In this document: positions 23,439 through 30,618 of the stretch, piece by piece | How the letters are laid out: every line of letters starts with the position of its first letter | Position numbering within the stretch: position 1 is the stretch's first letter | Assembly (NCBI GenBank): GCA_005889075.1 | Contig: VBDQ01000020.1 | Span: 1 to 42,053, forward strand | DNA: 42,053 nucleotides | Reading direction: 5' to 3' | DNA from: Chloroflexota bacterium | GTDB lineage: Bacteria > Chloroflexota > Limnocylindria > P2-11E | Translations under genes and position numbers: made by a program | The notes under the pieces: generated by a model | Database searches by the model: none | Seen by the model: only the letters and a program-made list of their open reading frames with translations | Told to the model about the DNA's origin: nothing

Positions 23439-24938
23439 ATGGACGAAAAGACGACGCCGCAAGAGTTCGGCCTCCTCTTTAAGCGATTCCTCGACGACAT
23501 CGTCAATCGCGCCGAGGTCCCCGAAGGACCGCTGCTCAAGCGGCTACGCGAGCATCTGGGCGGCGAGCCGATGCGCATGCCCGTGATCTCCGAAGAGTTC
23601 GAGCGGTTCCAGCAGCCCAACCTGCAGGTGGCCATGGAGGCGTACCTCGAGATGCCGCGACACACCGCCGAGCTGATCGGGCTCGCCGCCGAGAACAAGC
23701 GCCAGTGGGGCCTCGGCCTCTCGGACTTCGTGAACCGCGGAACTTCGCCCTACAGCCTTCGTCTCGCCGAGGGCCCGGTCGACTGGGTGAACTTCCATCT
23801 CGACGGCGAACGCGTCTTGCCGGTGGTGCAGTTCGGTCTTTACCTCGTCAAGGTCGATGGCGCGCCGCTCATCGCCTTCGTCACCGGACCGAACGAGATG
23901 ATGGGGCCACGTGGTGCGAGAGCGCGCATCGAGGTGATGGCGCCCGAGCGCGCGACGGCACAGCGGTTCCTCGCCGAGATCACCAACCTGATGGGCGAGC
24001 GCAACGTGTACCGCGGCAAGATCGTGTCGCTCGGACCGCAGCAGTTCGGATTCGGACCGCAGACCATCATCACGTTCCACCACCTGCCCACCGTGACGCG
24101 CGACGACGTCGTGCTGCCGGAGGGCGTGCTCGATCGGATCGATCGTCACGCGATCGCGTTCACCGAGCATGCCGAGCGCCTCAAGGCGGCGGGCCGACCC
24201 ATCAAGCGCGGGCTCCTGCTCTATGGGTCGCCCGGTACGGGAAAGACCCTCACCGTGATGTACCTCACCGGGCGCATGAAGGGGCGTACCACGCTGCTCA
24301 CCACCGGCCGCGGCCTCGGCATGATCAGCGCGGTCGCCCAGATGGCGCGGATCCTCGCGCCGAGCACCGTCGTGGTCGAGGACGTCGACCTCATCGCGCA
24401 GGAGCGCGGGATGCCCGGGATGCAGACGCAGCCGTATCTCTTCGAGCTGCTAAACGAAATGGATGGGCTGCGCGACGACGTCGACGTGCTGTTCGTCCTC
24501 ACGACGAACCGGCCCGACATCCTCGAGCCGGCCCTTGCCGCACGGCCCGGTCGCGTCGATCTCGCCGTGCCGCTCCCGCTGCCTGACGCCGACGCGCGGC
24601 GCCGGCTGTTTGCCCTGTACGCGCGCGGTCTCCGTCTCGAGGTCGACAACCTCGATCGCTTCATCGCGCGGACCGAAGGCGCGAGCCCTGCCTACATCAA
24701 GGAGCTGCTCCGAAACGCGACGGTGTTCGGCGCGATCGACGGCAACGGCGCGGGCGCGGTGCGGGTCACCGACAAGCACATCGACCAGGCGATGGACGAG
24801 CTTGCCGAAGGTGGCCGTCTCGCGGAGCGGATCGCCGGCTTCGCGCGGCCCGGCGACGAGGGCCCGCCACCTGGACCGATGGGACCGAGCGGTTTTCCCG
24901 TCCCGATGCGCGGAGGCGGGACCTGGCGGGCCGGCTAG
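23439..24938 (+). CDS. AAA+ ATPase (CDC48/FtsH-like module) with ~240-residue N-terminal domain
   Basis: A 499-residue protein with one AAA+ module. Walker A GSPGTGKT is at 263-270, Walker B VVVEDVD at 311-317, the sensor region TTNRPD at 355-360 and the arginine finger region ARPGR at 368-372. The C-terminal lid with SPAYIKELLRNA follows. The order and wording are like the CDC48/Bcs1/proteasomal ATPase group, not Clp or MoxR. Walker B has EDVD where IDEID/A is common, so the catalytic glutamate is offset. The N-terminal ~240 residues match nothing I can name. There are no membrane segments and no protease domain. The C-terminal tail is Gly/Pro-rich. Its TAG overlaps the convergent ComB-like stop (CTAG, 24935-24938). 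Confidence 0.88.
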   Translation: MDEKTTPQEFGLLFKRFLDDIVNRAEVPEGPLLKRLREHLGGEPMRMPVISEEFERFQQPNLQVAMEAYLEMPRHTAELIGLAAENKRQWGLGLSDFVNRGTSPYSLRLAEGPVDWVNFHLDGERVLPVVQFGLYLVKVDGAPLIAFVTGPNEMMGPRGARARIEVMAPERATAQRFLAEITNLMGERNVYRGKIVSLGPQQFGFGPQTIITFHHLPTVTRDDVVLPEGVLDRIDRHAIAFTEHAERLKAAGRPIKRGLLLYGSPGTGKTLTVMYLTGRMKGRTTLLTTGRGLGMISAVAQMARILAPSTVVVEDVDLIAQERGMPGMQTQPYLFELLNEMDGLRDDVDVLFVLTTNRPDILEPALAARPGRVDLAVPLPLPDADARRRLFALYARGLRLEVDNLDRFIARTEGASPAYIKELLRNATVFGAIDGNGAGAVRVTDKHIDQAMDELAEGGRLAERIAGFARPGDEGPPPGPMGPSGFPVPMRGGGTWRAG

Positions 24939-25606
24939 GACAAGACCGGCCGCGCGACAAGCAGCGATCCTTCGCGGACGACGGGCAGCGCGAACGAGAA
25001 CCGGTCCACTTCGCACGCGAGCTCGGCGTCGCGCCGTGGAAACCACTCCGGCCAATTCGGATCCTCGTGCTCCCACAGCCGCGCAACGATCGCGGCGACG
25101 TCGGGCGTCGCTCCGGCAAGACGCGCGGCGATGTAGTCGGCGCACGCCTCGTCCTCGTCCGCGCCGGTCGCGCCGCCCACGCCCATGGCGACGACGGCGA
25201 CGTCGCGCGCGACGCGTCCCAAATAGCGCACCGTAGCGTCCGCGATCACGAAGCTGCCGAGCAGGACCTGATGTGCCTTGGTTGCCGCGACGACGCCTTG
25301 CGTTCCGGAGCTCGTGCGCTGCACGACGCGGCGACCCGTGAGGTCGAGCTTCTCGATCGCCGAAGGTGAATTGCCGATGTCGAAGCCGGCGATCGGCCGA
25401 CCCTCGATCTCGCCGGTGAGGAAGAGCGATGGGTCCTCGTGCTTCATCGCGAGCGCCTGCTCGTGACCGGCGACGAGGACGATCTCGCGGGCGCCGGCAC
25501 CGATGCAGAAGGCCGCGGTGGTGAACGCGCGGAAGACGTCGACGATCACCGCGTGACCGGTCGCCGCGCGGGCTCCATCGAGCAGCGACGCGCGCTGGAC
25601 CACCAT
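24935..25606 (-). CDS. ComB-like 2-phosphosulfolactate phosphatase family protein
   Basis: A 223-residue protein. The ComB-family landmarks are VDVFRAFTTAA near residues 22-32 (usually DVLRATTT), LTGEIEGRPIAGFDIGNSP, the TSSGTQGV loop near 105 and a C-terminal DEDEACADYIAARL. ComB removes phosphate from 2-phosphosulfolactate in coenzyme M synthesis, but homologues are common in bacteria that make no coenzyme M, where sulfolactate or another role is assumed. No comA or comC is nearby. It starts at ATG 25606, 17 nt after the FAD oxidase stop, so it ends that operon. Confidence 0.85.
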   Translation of the reverse strand: MVVQRASLLDGARAATGHAVIVDVFRAFTTAAFCIGAGAREIVLVAGHEQALAMKHEDPSLFLTGEIEGRPIAGFDIGNSPSAIEKLDLTGRRVVQRTSSGTQGVVAATKAHQVLLGSFVIADATVRYLGRVARDVAVVAMGVGGATGADEDEACADYIAARLAGATPDVAAIVARLWEHEDPNWPEWFPRRDAELACEVDRFSFALPVVREGSLLVARPVLS

Positions 25607-25623
25607 GTGGCGGGATTCACCCG

Positions 25624-26826
25624 TCAGAGGACAGCCGCCGTGAATGGGCGCCGCCCTGAGGCAAAGCGCTCCAGCGACAAGTCGGAGATGTCGAGGGTGC
25701 GCGCGCGCCCATCGAGCATCTCCTCGACGACCAGCTCGGCGGTCGCCGGCGCGTGCATGAAACCGTGGCCGCTGAACCCAGCCGCGAGGAAGAGGCCCGA
25801 GACTCCCGGAACGCGCCCCACGATGGGGTGATCGTCGGGCGTCATCTCGTAGTAACACGACCACGACCGAACGATTCGCAGATCGGCGAACGCCGGATGC
25901 CGCCACGCCGCGCGAGCCTGCACCCATGGCTCGAGGGCGGGCGGCACGTCGAGCGGCGCGAACTCGCCGGGAAATGCCGATGGCGGCCCTGCGGGGCCTT
26001 TCTCCTCCCTTCCGTCGGCGGTGAGATTCGGCATCGCGAAGCGCTGCGCGGTGTCCTTCGGCCGGAAGTGAAAGCCCGATTCCCACTCGATCACGAGCGG
26101 GATGCTGGCAAGCTGCGGCAGCGGACCCGACTCCATGATCGACCGGCGGTAAGGCCAGATCGGTATCGCGATCGCGGCGGACGCGCAGAGGGAGGCGGTC
26201 CAGCAGCCCGCCGCGACGAGCACGCGCGAGGCGCTCACGTCGCCGCTCGGGGTATGCACGCCGGTCACGCGGTCGCCCTCGCGCAACAATGCCTCGACCG
26301 ACACGCCCTCTTTGAAGCGCGCGCCGCCAAGCTGCGCGGCTCCGGCGAACCCCGCGAGGGCCACCAGGGGATCGCCGTAGCCGTCGCGCGCGCAGAAGCG
26401 GCCGCCCGCGAGGTCGTCGACGCGCATCCGCGGGACCAGCTCCGCGATCTCGACGCGGCCGAGCATCTCGACCGGAACGTGCAAGCGCTCGTACAGGGCC
26501 ATCGGACGGCGCAGCTGCGCGACGCCCTCGGTCGTATTTGCGATGAAGAGGTAGCCACGCTCGTGAAAGTCATGTCGCGCGCCGGTGCGCTCCTCGAAGG
26601 TCCGCCAGAATGCGATCGCGAGCTGCGACATCCGCACGTCGAGCTCGTCGACGAACTGGTGGCGGATGCCGCCGAGGCCGCCCGACGTCGTCCCCGAGCC
26701 AAGACGGTCGCGTTCGAGGACGAGGACGTCGCGCTCGCCGCGCTCCGTCAGGAAAAATGCCGCGGCCGCTCCGACCACGCCTGCCCCGACGATCACCGTC
26801 GAGGCGGAGCGCGGGAGATCGGTCAC
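25624..26826 (-). CDS. FAD-dependent oxidoreductase, DAO/sarcosine-oxidase type
   Basis: A 400-residue protein. The N-terminal dinucleotide motif is VIVGAGVVGAAAAFFLTERG, followed by LERDRLGSGTTSGGLGGIRHQF. In the C-terminal third, MTPDDHPIVGRVPGVSGLFLAAGFSGHG (split around residues 345-372) is the FAD pyrophosphate-binding end seen in sarcosine oxidase and other N-methyl amino-acid oxidases. It probably oxidises a secondary or D-amino acid, making H2O2 or passing electrons on; substrate unknown. It is coupled to the upstream metallo-hydrolase by GTGA (26826-26823). Confidence 0.9.
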   Translation of the reverse strand: MTDLPRSASTVIVGAGVVGAAAAFFLTERGERDVLVLERDRLGSGTTSGGLGGIRHQFVDELDVRMSQLAIAFWRTFEERTGARHDFHERGYLFIANTTEGVAQLRRPMALYERLHVPVEMLGRVEIAELVPRMRVDDLAGGRFCARDGYGDPLVALAGFAGAAQLGGARFKEGVSVEALLREGDRVTGVHTPSGDVSASRVLVAAGCWTASLCASAAIAIPIWPYRRSIMESGPLPQLASIPLVIEWESGFHFRPKDTAQRFAMPNLTADGREEKGPAGPPSAFPGEFAPLDVPPALEPWVQARAAWRHPAFADLRIVRSWSCYYEMTPDDHPIVGRVPGVSGLFLAAGFSGHGFMHAPATAELVVEEMLDGRARTLDISDLSLERFASGRRPFTAAVL

Positions 26827-27656
26827 CCTGGCAGCTCGTCGAAGCGCAGCTTGCCCTCGACGTCAGTGATGCGTCCGAATCGCGGGCGGTCGTGCGTGAA
26901 CGCCACGGTCCACCGCTCCTCGACGGCCCGCGGAAGGATGGTCTTCTTCGCCGCGAGCGTGTCGAGCGGGAAGAGATCGAACGCCGGGATCCACGGAAGC
27001 GGGAGATGATGCCGGTCGGGCATGAAGTCGCTCGAGAAGAAGAGCGTCTCGCCGCGATCGGAAACCCGCACGGTCTGCGTGCCCCGCGTGTGACCCTGGA
27101 TGCGGTCGAGACGGATGCCGTTCAGGATCTCGACGGACTCGTCGACGAGCTCGAGGCGGCCGGCCGCCTCGAGAGGGGCGTAGTCGTCCGCTATGTAGGA
27201 CCCGCGCGTGCGCTCGTTCGCGTTGAGGGCATCCTCCCACTCGAGGCGCTGGAAAACATAGCTCGCCCGCGGGAACGTCGGAACGATCCGCTCGCCCTCC
27301 CGATAGGTGTTGCCGCCCGAGTGGTCGAAATGCAGATGCGTGTTCACCACGAGCGTGACCTCATCCGCCCGGACGCCGAGGCTCCGAAGCTCGTCGAGGA
27401 GCCGGGGAGGGTCTTCGATGCCGTAGATCTCCTTCTGACGCGCGTTGAGCTTCGGCCCCGCACCGGTCTCGACGAGAACGACGTGGTCGGCATCGCGAAT
27501 GAGCAGACAGTTCATGTCCATCGCGATGCGGTTGCGATCGTCCGCGGGCTTCTGCTTTTCCCAGAGCACCTTCGGTACGATCCCGAACATCGCGCCGCCA
27601 TCCAAGCGGAAGACGCCGTCGCTGAATATCCGCACGTCGAAGCGGCCGATGCGCAC
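26823..27656 (-). CDS. Metallo-beta-lactamase fold hydrolase
   Basis: A 277-residue protein. The zinc-binding motif HLHFDH is at residues 107-112, the later histidine lies in IQGHTRGT (~187) and the bridging aspartate in FSSDFMPD. The long N-terminus and GNTYREGERIVPTFPRA resemble quorum-quenching lactonase/alkylsulfatase-like subgroups, but no substrate is certain. The GTG at 27656 has CATACT 8 nt upstream and no ribosome binding site. It heads the three-gene operon hydrolase-oxidase-ComB. Confidence 0.9.
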   Translation of the reverse strand: MRIGRFDVRIFSDGVFRLDGGAMFGIVPKVLWEKQKPADDRNRIAMDMNCLLIRDADHVVLVETGAGPKLNARQKEIYGIEDPPRLLDELRSLGVRADEVTLVVNTHLHFDHSGGNTYREGERIVPTFPRASYVFQRLEWEDALNANERTRGSYIADDYAPLEAAGRLELVDESVEILNGIRLDRIQGHTRGTQTVRVSDRGETLFFSSDFMPDRHHLPLPWIPAFDLFPLDTLAAKKTILPRAVEERWTVAFTHDRPRFGRITDVEGKLRFDELPG

Positions 27657-27664
27657 GAGGCGTC

Positions 27665-27670
27665 AGTATG
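27665..27670 (-). promoter_or_regulatory. Putative -10 element of the hydrolase-oxidase-ComB operon (leaderless start)
   Basis: CATACT ends 8 nt before the GTG at 27656. The same hexamer precedes proC at 30607-30612. Confidence 0.38.
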
Positions 27671-27759
27671 GGCGGCGATGGATATCCGAGACCTTCGTGA
27701 CGATGACGGCGCCAGCGCGGGTGCATCAAGGTGAACCTCATCGGGAAGTGGATCGAGCG

Positions 27760-28515
27760 GTGAGCGGCATCCGGCCCGCCCAAGAGCAGTTCGGCCGCGT
27801 CGCCGAAGCCTACGTCGACAGCCCCAATCACGCGCAGGGCGCCGACCTCGACCGCGTCGTCGAGCTCGCGATAGCTCATGGCGGTGAACGTGTCGTCGAC
27901 GTCGGCACCGGCGTCGCTCACACGCTGCGGCGCGTCGCGCCGGCTTTTCGCGCCGCGGTCGGGATCGACGCCACCCGCGAGATGCTCGAGGCCGGCCGCG
28001 GCGTCCTCGAGCGCGCCCGCGTGCCGGGTGCCTCGCTCGTGCAGGCGGACGCGACCGCGCTACCGATCGCCAGCGGGTCTATCGACGTCGTGACGTCGCG
28101 CCTCGCGTCGCATCATTTCGCGGACGCCGCCGGCGCGTTCCGCGAGATCGCGCGGATCCTGCGACCTGGCGGTCTCTTCGTCCTCGTCGACAACTTCACC
28201 CCGGAGGGCGCCGAGGTCGATGCGTTCATCAACGATCTAGAGCGGCTCCGCGACGCCTCGCACGTTCGCAGTCACACCGTTCGCGGCTGGCGTCACCTGG
28301 CGGAGGCAGCGGGGCTGCGTACGTCGATCGATTCAGAGACGTCGGTGACCAAGCTCGACGTCGATTCGTGGCTCGCCCGCTCGCAGACGCCGAAGGACCG
28401 CGCCGATGCGGTGCGACACCGTCTTCGCGACGCGAGTCCAGCAGTCGTGCGCGCCTTCGACGTCACCGCGACGAGCTTCAGCGTGCACAAGCTGATTCTT
28501 CTCGGCCGGAAATGA
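27760..28515 (+). CDS. SAM-dependent class I methyltransferase
   Basis: A 251-residue protein of the UbiE/BioC-like group. Motif I is VVDVGTGVAHT, motif II VQADATALPIASGSIDVV with the following SRLASHHF loop, and REIARILRPGGLFVLVDNF is the post-motif helix and strand. The C-terminal ~90 residues give a substrate lid with no known match. The start is uncertain: GTG 27760, GTG 27748 and ATG 27703 are all in frame, and I chose the first because residues before it look unstructured. Its stop overlaps the NAD(P)HX epimerase ATG (ATGA). Confidence 0.85.
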   Translation: MSGIRPAQEQFGRVAEAYVDSPNHAQGADLDRVVELAIAHGGERVVDVGTGVAHTLRRVAPAFRAAVGIDATREMLEAGRGVLERARVPGASLVQADATALPIASGSIDVVTSRLASHHFADAAGAFREIARILRPGGLFVLVDNFTPEGAEVDAFINDLERLRDASHVRSHTVRGWRHLAEAAGLRTSIDSETSVTKLDVDSWLARSQTPKDRADAVRHRLRDASPAVVRAFDVTATSFSVHKLILLGRK

Positions 28516-29276
28516 CTCTCGCGGACCTTCCGGTCCGGCGCGACGTACCCGCAGTCAGCGCCGCGCAGATGGCCGAAGCCGATCGGATCACCATCGAGGA
28601 CGTGCGCCTCCCGGTGGAGGTGCTCATGGAGAGCGCATCGCGGCAGATCGCAGCCGGCGCGCGCGCGTACCTTGGCTCCGTCGCCGGCAAGCGGATCGCT
28701 GCCTTCGTTGGGACCGGCAACAACGGCGGCGACGCGGTGGGAGCGCTGCGGCATCTGGCGAACTGGGGCGCGGTCGTCCATGCGCTCGTCGTCGGAACCC
28801 GGGAGCGCTTGCGCGAGACGACGAACCTCCAGATCGCGCGCCTACTTGTGACCACCGACGAGTCACGCTCCGGACGGGTCACCAATGTCGGCTCGCGTTG
28901 GAGCAACTTCGAGAAATATGTCGAGGCGGACCTCCTCATCGACGGGCTTCTCGGCTACAACGCGCGCGGCGCGCCGCGAGACGAAGTCGCGGTGGCGATC
29001 GGCGCGGCAGCGCGGACGAGCTGCCCGATACTCGCGGTGGATATCCCGTCGGGCATCGACCCTGACACGGGAGAGGCGCATGGCGTGGCGATCGGCGCCA
29101 CGCTCACGGTGACGCTTGCGCTGCCGAAGCGCGGCTTGCTCGCTCAGCAAGCCAGGCCGTTCGTCGGCGAATTGCTCGTCGCCGACATCGGGATCCCGCA
29201 CATGGCCTTCGAGCGCATCGGCATCAAGACCCGAGGGCTCTTCGATGAGGGTGATCTGATCCGCGTCGCGCTGTAG
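28512..29276 (+). CDS. nnrE: NAD(P)H-hydrate epimerase (YjeF N-terminal domain)
   Basis: A 254-residue protein carrying only the YjeF_N domain: VSAAQMAEADRITIE, GTGNNGGDAVGALRHL, LIDGLLGYNARGAPR and AVDIPSGIDPDTGEAHG. It epimerises R-NAD(P)HX to the S form, repairing hydrated nicotinamide cofactors. The dehydratase (NnrD) domain often fused at the C-terminus is absent, so it must be encoded elsewhere. GxGNNGGD and the catalytic Asp in DIPSGID are intact. The ATG overlaps the methyltransferase stop. Confidence 0.93.
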   Translation: MTLADLPVRRDVPAVSAAQMAEADRITIEDVRLPVEVLMESASRQIAAGARAYLGSVAGKRIAAFVGTGNNGGDAVGALRHLANWGAVVHALVVGTRERLRETTNLQIARLLVTTDESRSGRVTNVGSRWSNFEKYVEADLLIDGLLGYNARGAPRDEVAVAIGAAARTSCPILAVDIPSGIDPDTGEAHGVAIGATLTVTLALPKRGLLAQQARPFVGELLVADIGIPHMAFERIGIKTRGLFDEGDLIRVAL

Positions 29277-29309
29277 CCTCACTGGCACGCAGGCTGCGGC
29301 GTCGGGCGC

Positions 29310-30107
29310 GTGCGTCTCGCGCCGCTGCTCGCGTTGCTCGTCCTCGCCGCGTCCGCCCTCGCTCCGCCGGGTGTCCGGTTCGCGCGGCCGATCGCCGTCG
29401 TCGGGGCCAAGGAGTCCTTCAACTGGTCGGGCTACATGCAGGGCACCCTCGAAAAGGGGACGACGTTCCACTCGATCAGCGCGGATTGGATCGTGCCGGA
29501 GGTGCAGCAGCGGAACGCCGGGGAAGCCGAATACTCTTCGAGCTGGATCGGGATCGGTGGCGGCTGTGTCGACGCTGGCTGCAGCGTCAGCGACGCGACC
29601 CTGATCCAGGCCGGCATCGGGCACGACGTCGACGCCACCGGCCGACCCGACTATTACGCCTGGTGGGAAACGATCCCTGCGCCGAGCATACGCACCGATC
29701 TCGTCATCAGTCCCGGCGACCTCGTCCGGGTGAGCATCGCCGAGGGCGCCGTAGCCGAGGTCTGGACGATCACGATCACGGATCTCTCGACGCGGCGAGC
29801 GTTCAGCATCACGCTGCCGTACGCCTCGACGTACGCGACGGCGGAATGGATCCTCGAGACGCCGATCGTGATCTCGGACACGGGCGGGATCACCGTCGGG
29901 CCGATGCCTGACGTCGCGCCGGTCCACTTCGACAACGCGCGCGTGAACGGCGCGGGCGCCGGGCTCGTCGCGAGCGAGCAGATCGCGCTCGTCGACTTCG
30001 ACCTCTCGCCCATCGCCGCGCCCTCGTCGCCGGATCGCGACGCCGACGGGTTCAACGACTGCGCGTATCGCACCACCTGCCCGACCCCCAAGAACGAGCT
30101 GCGCTGA
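29310..30107 (+). CDS. Secreted G1-family (glutamic/eqolisin) peptidase
   Basis: A 265-residue protein. The signal peptide LAPLLALLVLAASALA is followed by a short pro-region. The G1 fold follows: NWSGY (38-42), ADWIVPEV (58-65), SSWIGIGGGC (77-86), ATLIQAG with Gln100, YYAWWE (115-120) and TAEWILETP with Glu183. In scytalidoglutamic peptidase the catalytic pair is Gln53/Glu136, 83 residues apart; here it is Gln100/Glu183, also 83 apart. It should be an acid-active extracellular endopeptidase. Cys86/Cys91 and Cys251/Cys257 could form disulfides. The C-terminus DRDADGFND looks like a calcium-binding loop. GTG 29310 start; no ribosome binding site. Followed by a terminator-like hairpin. Confidence 0.9.
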   Translation: MRLAPLLALLVLAASALAPPGVRFARPIAVVGAKESFNWSGYMQGTLEKGTTFHSISADWIVPEVQQRNAGEAEYSSSWIGIGGGCVDAGCSVSDATLIQAGIGHDVDATGRPDYYAWWETIPAPSIRTDLVISPGDLVRVSIAEGAVAEVWTITITDLSTRRAFSITLPYASTYATAEWILETPIVISDTGGITVGPMPDVAPVHFDNARVNGAGAGLVASEQIALVDFDLSPIAAPSSPDRDADGFNDCAYRTTCPTPKNELR

Positions 30108-30112
30108 ACAGC

Positions 30113-30150
30113 GCGGCGGCCGGAGACCGGAAGGTCCCGACCGCCGCTTT
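30113..30150 (+). terminator. Terminator-like hairpin after the G1 peptidase
   Basis: GCGGCGG (30113-30119) pairs with CCGCCGC (30141-30147). Inside, GACC-GGAA-GGTC (30125-30136) forms a nested stem with a GGAA tetraloop. The tail is only TTT, so termination may be partial. It lies 5 bp after the peptidase stop. Confidence 0.5.
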
Positions 30151-30167
30151 GAGGATCGCTGCGGTGC

Positions 30168-30368
30168 TCATCGGCGCTCGACCAGGTGCTCCTCGCGCGA
30201 CTCGGCCGCGCGCAGCATCTGGGCGCACCGTTCGGCCAGCTCGCGCGCGTCTTGCGAAGCGCAACCAGACCGCGACGCGAGCTCGAGCGCGTTGAGCGCG
30301 TGACGGTAGAGCGACCGTTGGACCGCGCGTGGGTCACACTCGCTCGGACAGCATCTATGGCCGGACAT
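30168..30368 (-). CDS. Cys-rich 66-residue hypothetical protein with attenuator-like leader
   Basis: A small protein with five cysteines (6, 7, 11, 36, 48), His4 and His23 and a helical charged body (QRSLYRHALNALELASR, ARELAERCAQMLRAAESREE). No family is recognised; the Cys/His content would suit metal binding or thiol sensing, but that is inference. GGAGGAG lies about 6 nt before the ATG, one of the best ribosome binding sites in the window. Upstream on the same strand are a terminator hairpin (30402-30430), a second hairpin and a 15-codon leader peptide (30462-30509), so expression probably needs antitermination. Convergent with the G1 peptidase. Confidence 0.65.
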   Translation of the reverse strand: MSGHRCCPSECDPRAVQRSLYRHALNALELASRSGCASQDARELAERCAQMLRAAESREEHLVERR

Positions 30369-30401
30369 TGGTCTCCTCCTCTCCGCGTTTTGGACCTGGA
30401 C

Positions 30402-30430
30402 ACAAAAACGCCACGGGAGGAGCCCGTGGC
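30402..30430 (-). terminator. Intrinsic terminator/attenuator upstream of the 66-residue protein gene
   Basis: On the minus strand GCCACGGG-CTCCT-CCCGTGGC is a perfect 8-bp stem (30430-30410), followed by G and five T. It lies 34 nt before the ATG at 30368 and after the leader peptide stop. It would stop transcripts before the small gene unless relieved. On the plus strand no U-run follows, so it works only in the minus direction. Confidence 0.72.
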
Positions 30431-30460
30431 CATAGGACGCCGTACGTACGTCGCTATGCC
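30431..30460 (-). other. Long hairpin between leader peptide and terminator
   Basis: On the minus strand CATAG...GACG pairs with CGTC...CTATG across a TACGTACGG loop, about 9 bp with one bulge. It sits directly after the leader peptide stop (30462) and before the terminator stem. It is a candidate for the part of the leader that senses ribosome position. Pairing was judged by eye. Confidence 0.45.
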
Positions 30461-30461
30461 G

Positions 30462-30509
30462 TTATCCCGGACTAACCTCCCTGATCGATGCGATGACGAA
30501 CACGGTCAT
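30462..30509 (-). CDS. Putative 15-residue leader peptide
   Basis: ATG 30509 to TAA 30462 encodes MTVFVIASIREVSPG. GGTGGAGG lies a few nt before the ATG, a good ribosome binding site. The peptide is rich in Val/Ile (V3, V5, I6, I9, V12). It ends just before the two hairpins that precede the 66-residue gene. Leader peptides with clustered regulatory codons control attenuators in amino-acid operons; a similar role here is inference. The alternative is a chance short frame. Confidence 0.4.
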   Translation of the reverse strand: MTVFVIASIREVSPG

Positions 30510-30606
30510 CGAGCCTCCACCTTCCTTCGCGCGTTGGCGCGAAGCGCGAGGTGTAACAGAGCGTGGTAAAGCGCGCAAGAGGTTTTTCCACATTTCGAGC
30601 GCTCCG

Positions 30607-30612
30607 CATACT
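30607..30612 (+). promoter_or_regulatory. Putative -10 element of proC (leaderless start)
   Basis: CATACT ends 6 nt before the GTG at 30619, with no Shine-Dalgarno. The region between it and 30509 also holds the start of the divergent leader-peptide transcript. Confidence 0.4.
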
Positions 30613-30618
30613 TCGCGC

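Noticed and set aside
30410-30430. Terminator for the plus-strand G1 peptidase
   Set aside because: The U-run exists only when read on the minus strand, and the peptidase has its own hairpin at 30113-30150.
30431-30509. A known riboswitch class (T-box, SAM, glycine, fluoride) in the leader of the 66-residue gene
   Set aside because: None of the conserved cores of those classes that I know could be found; only the leader peptide and hairpins are supported.
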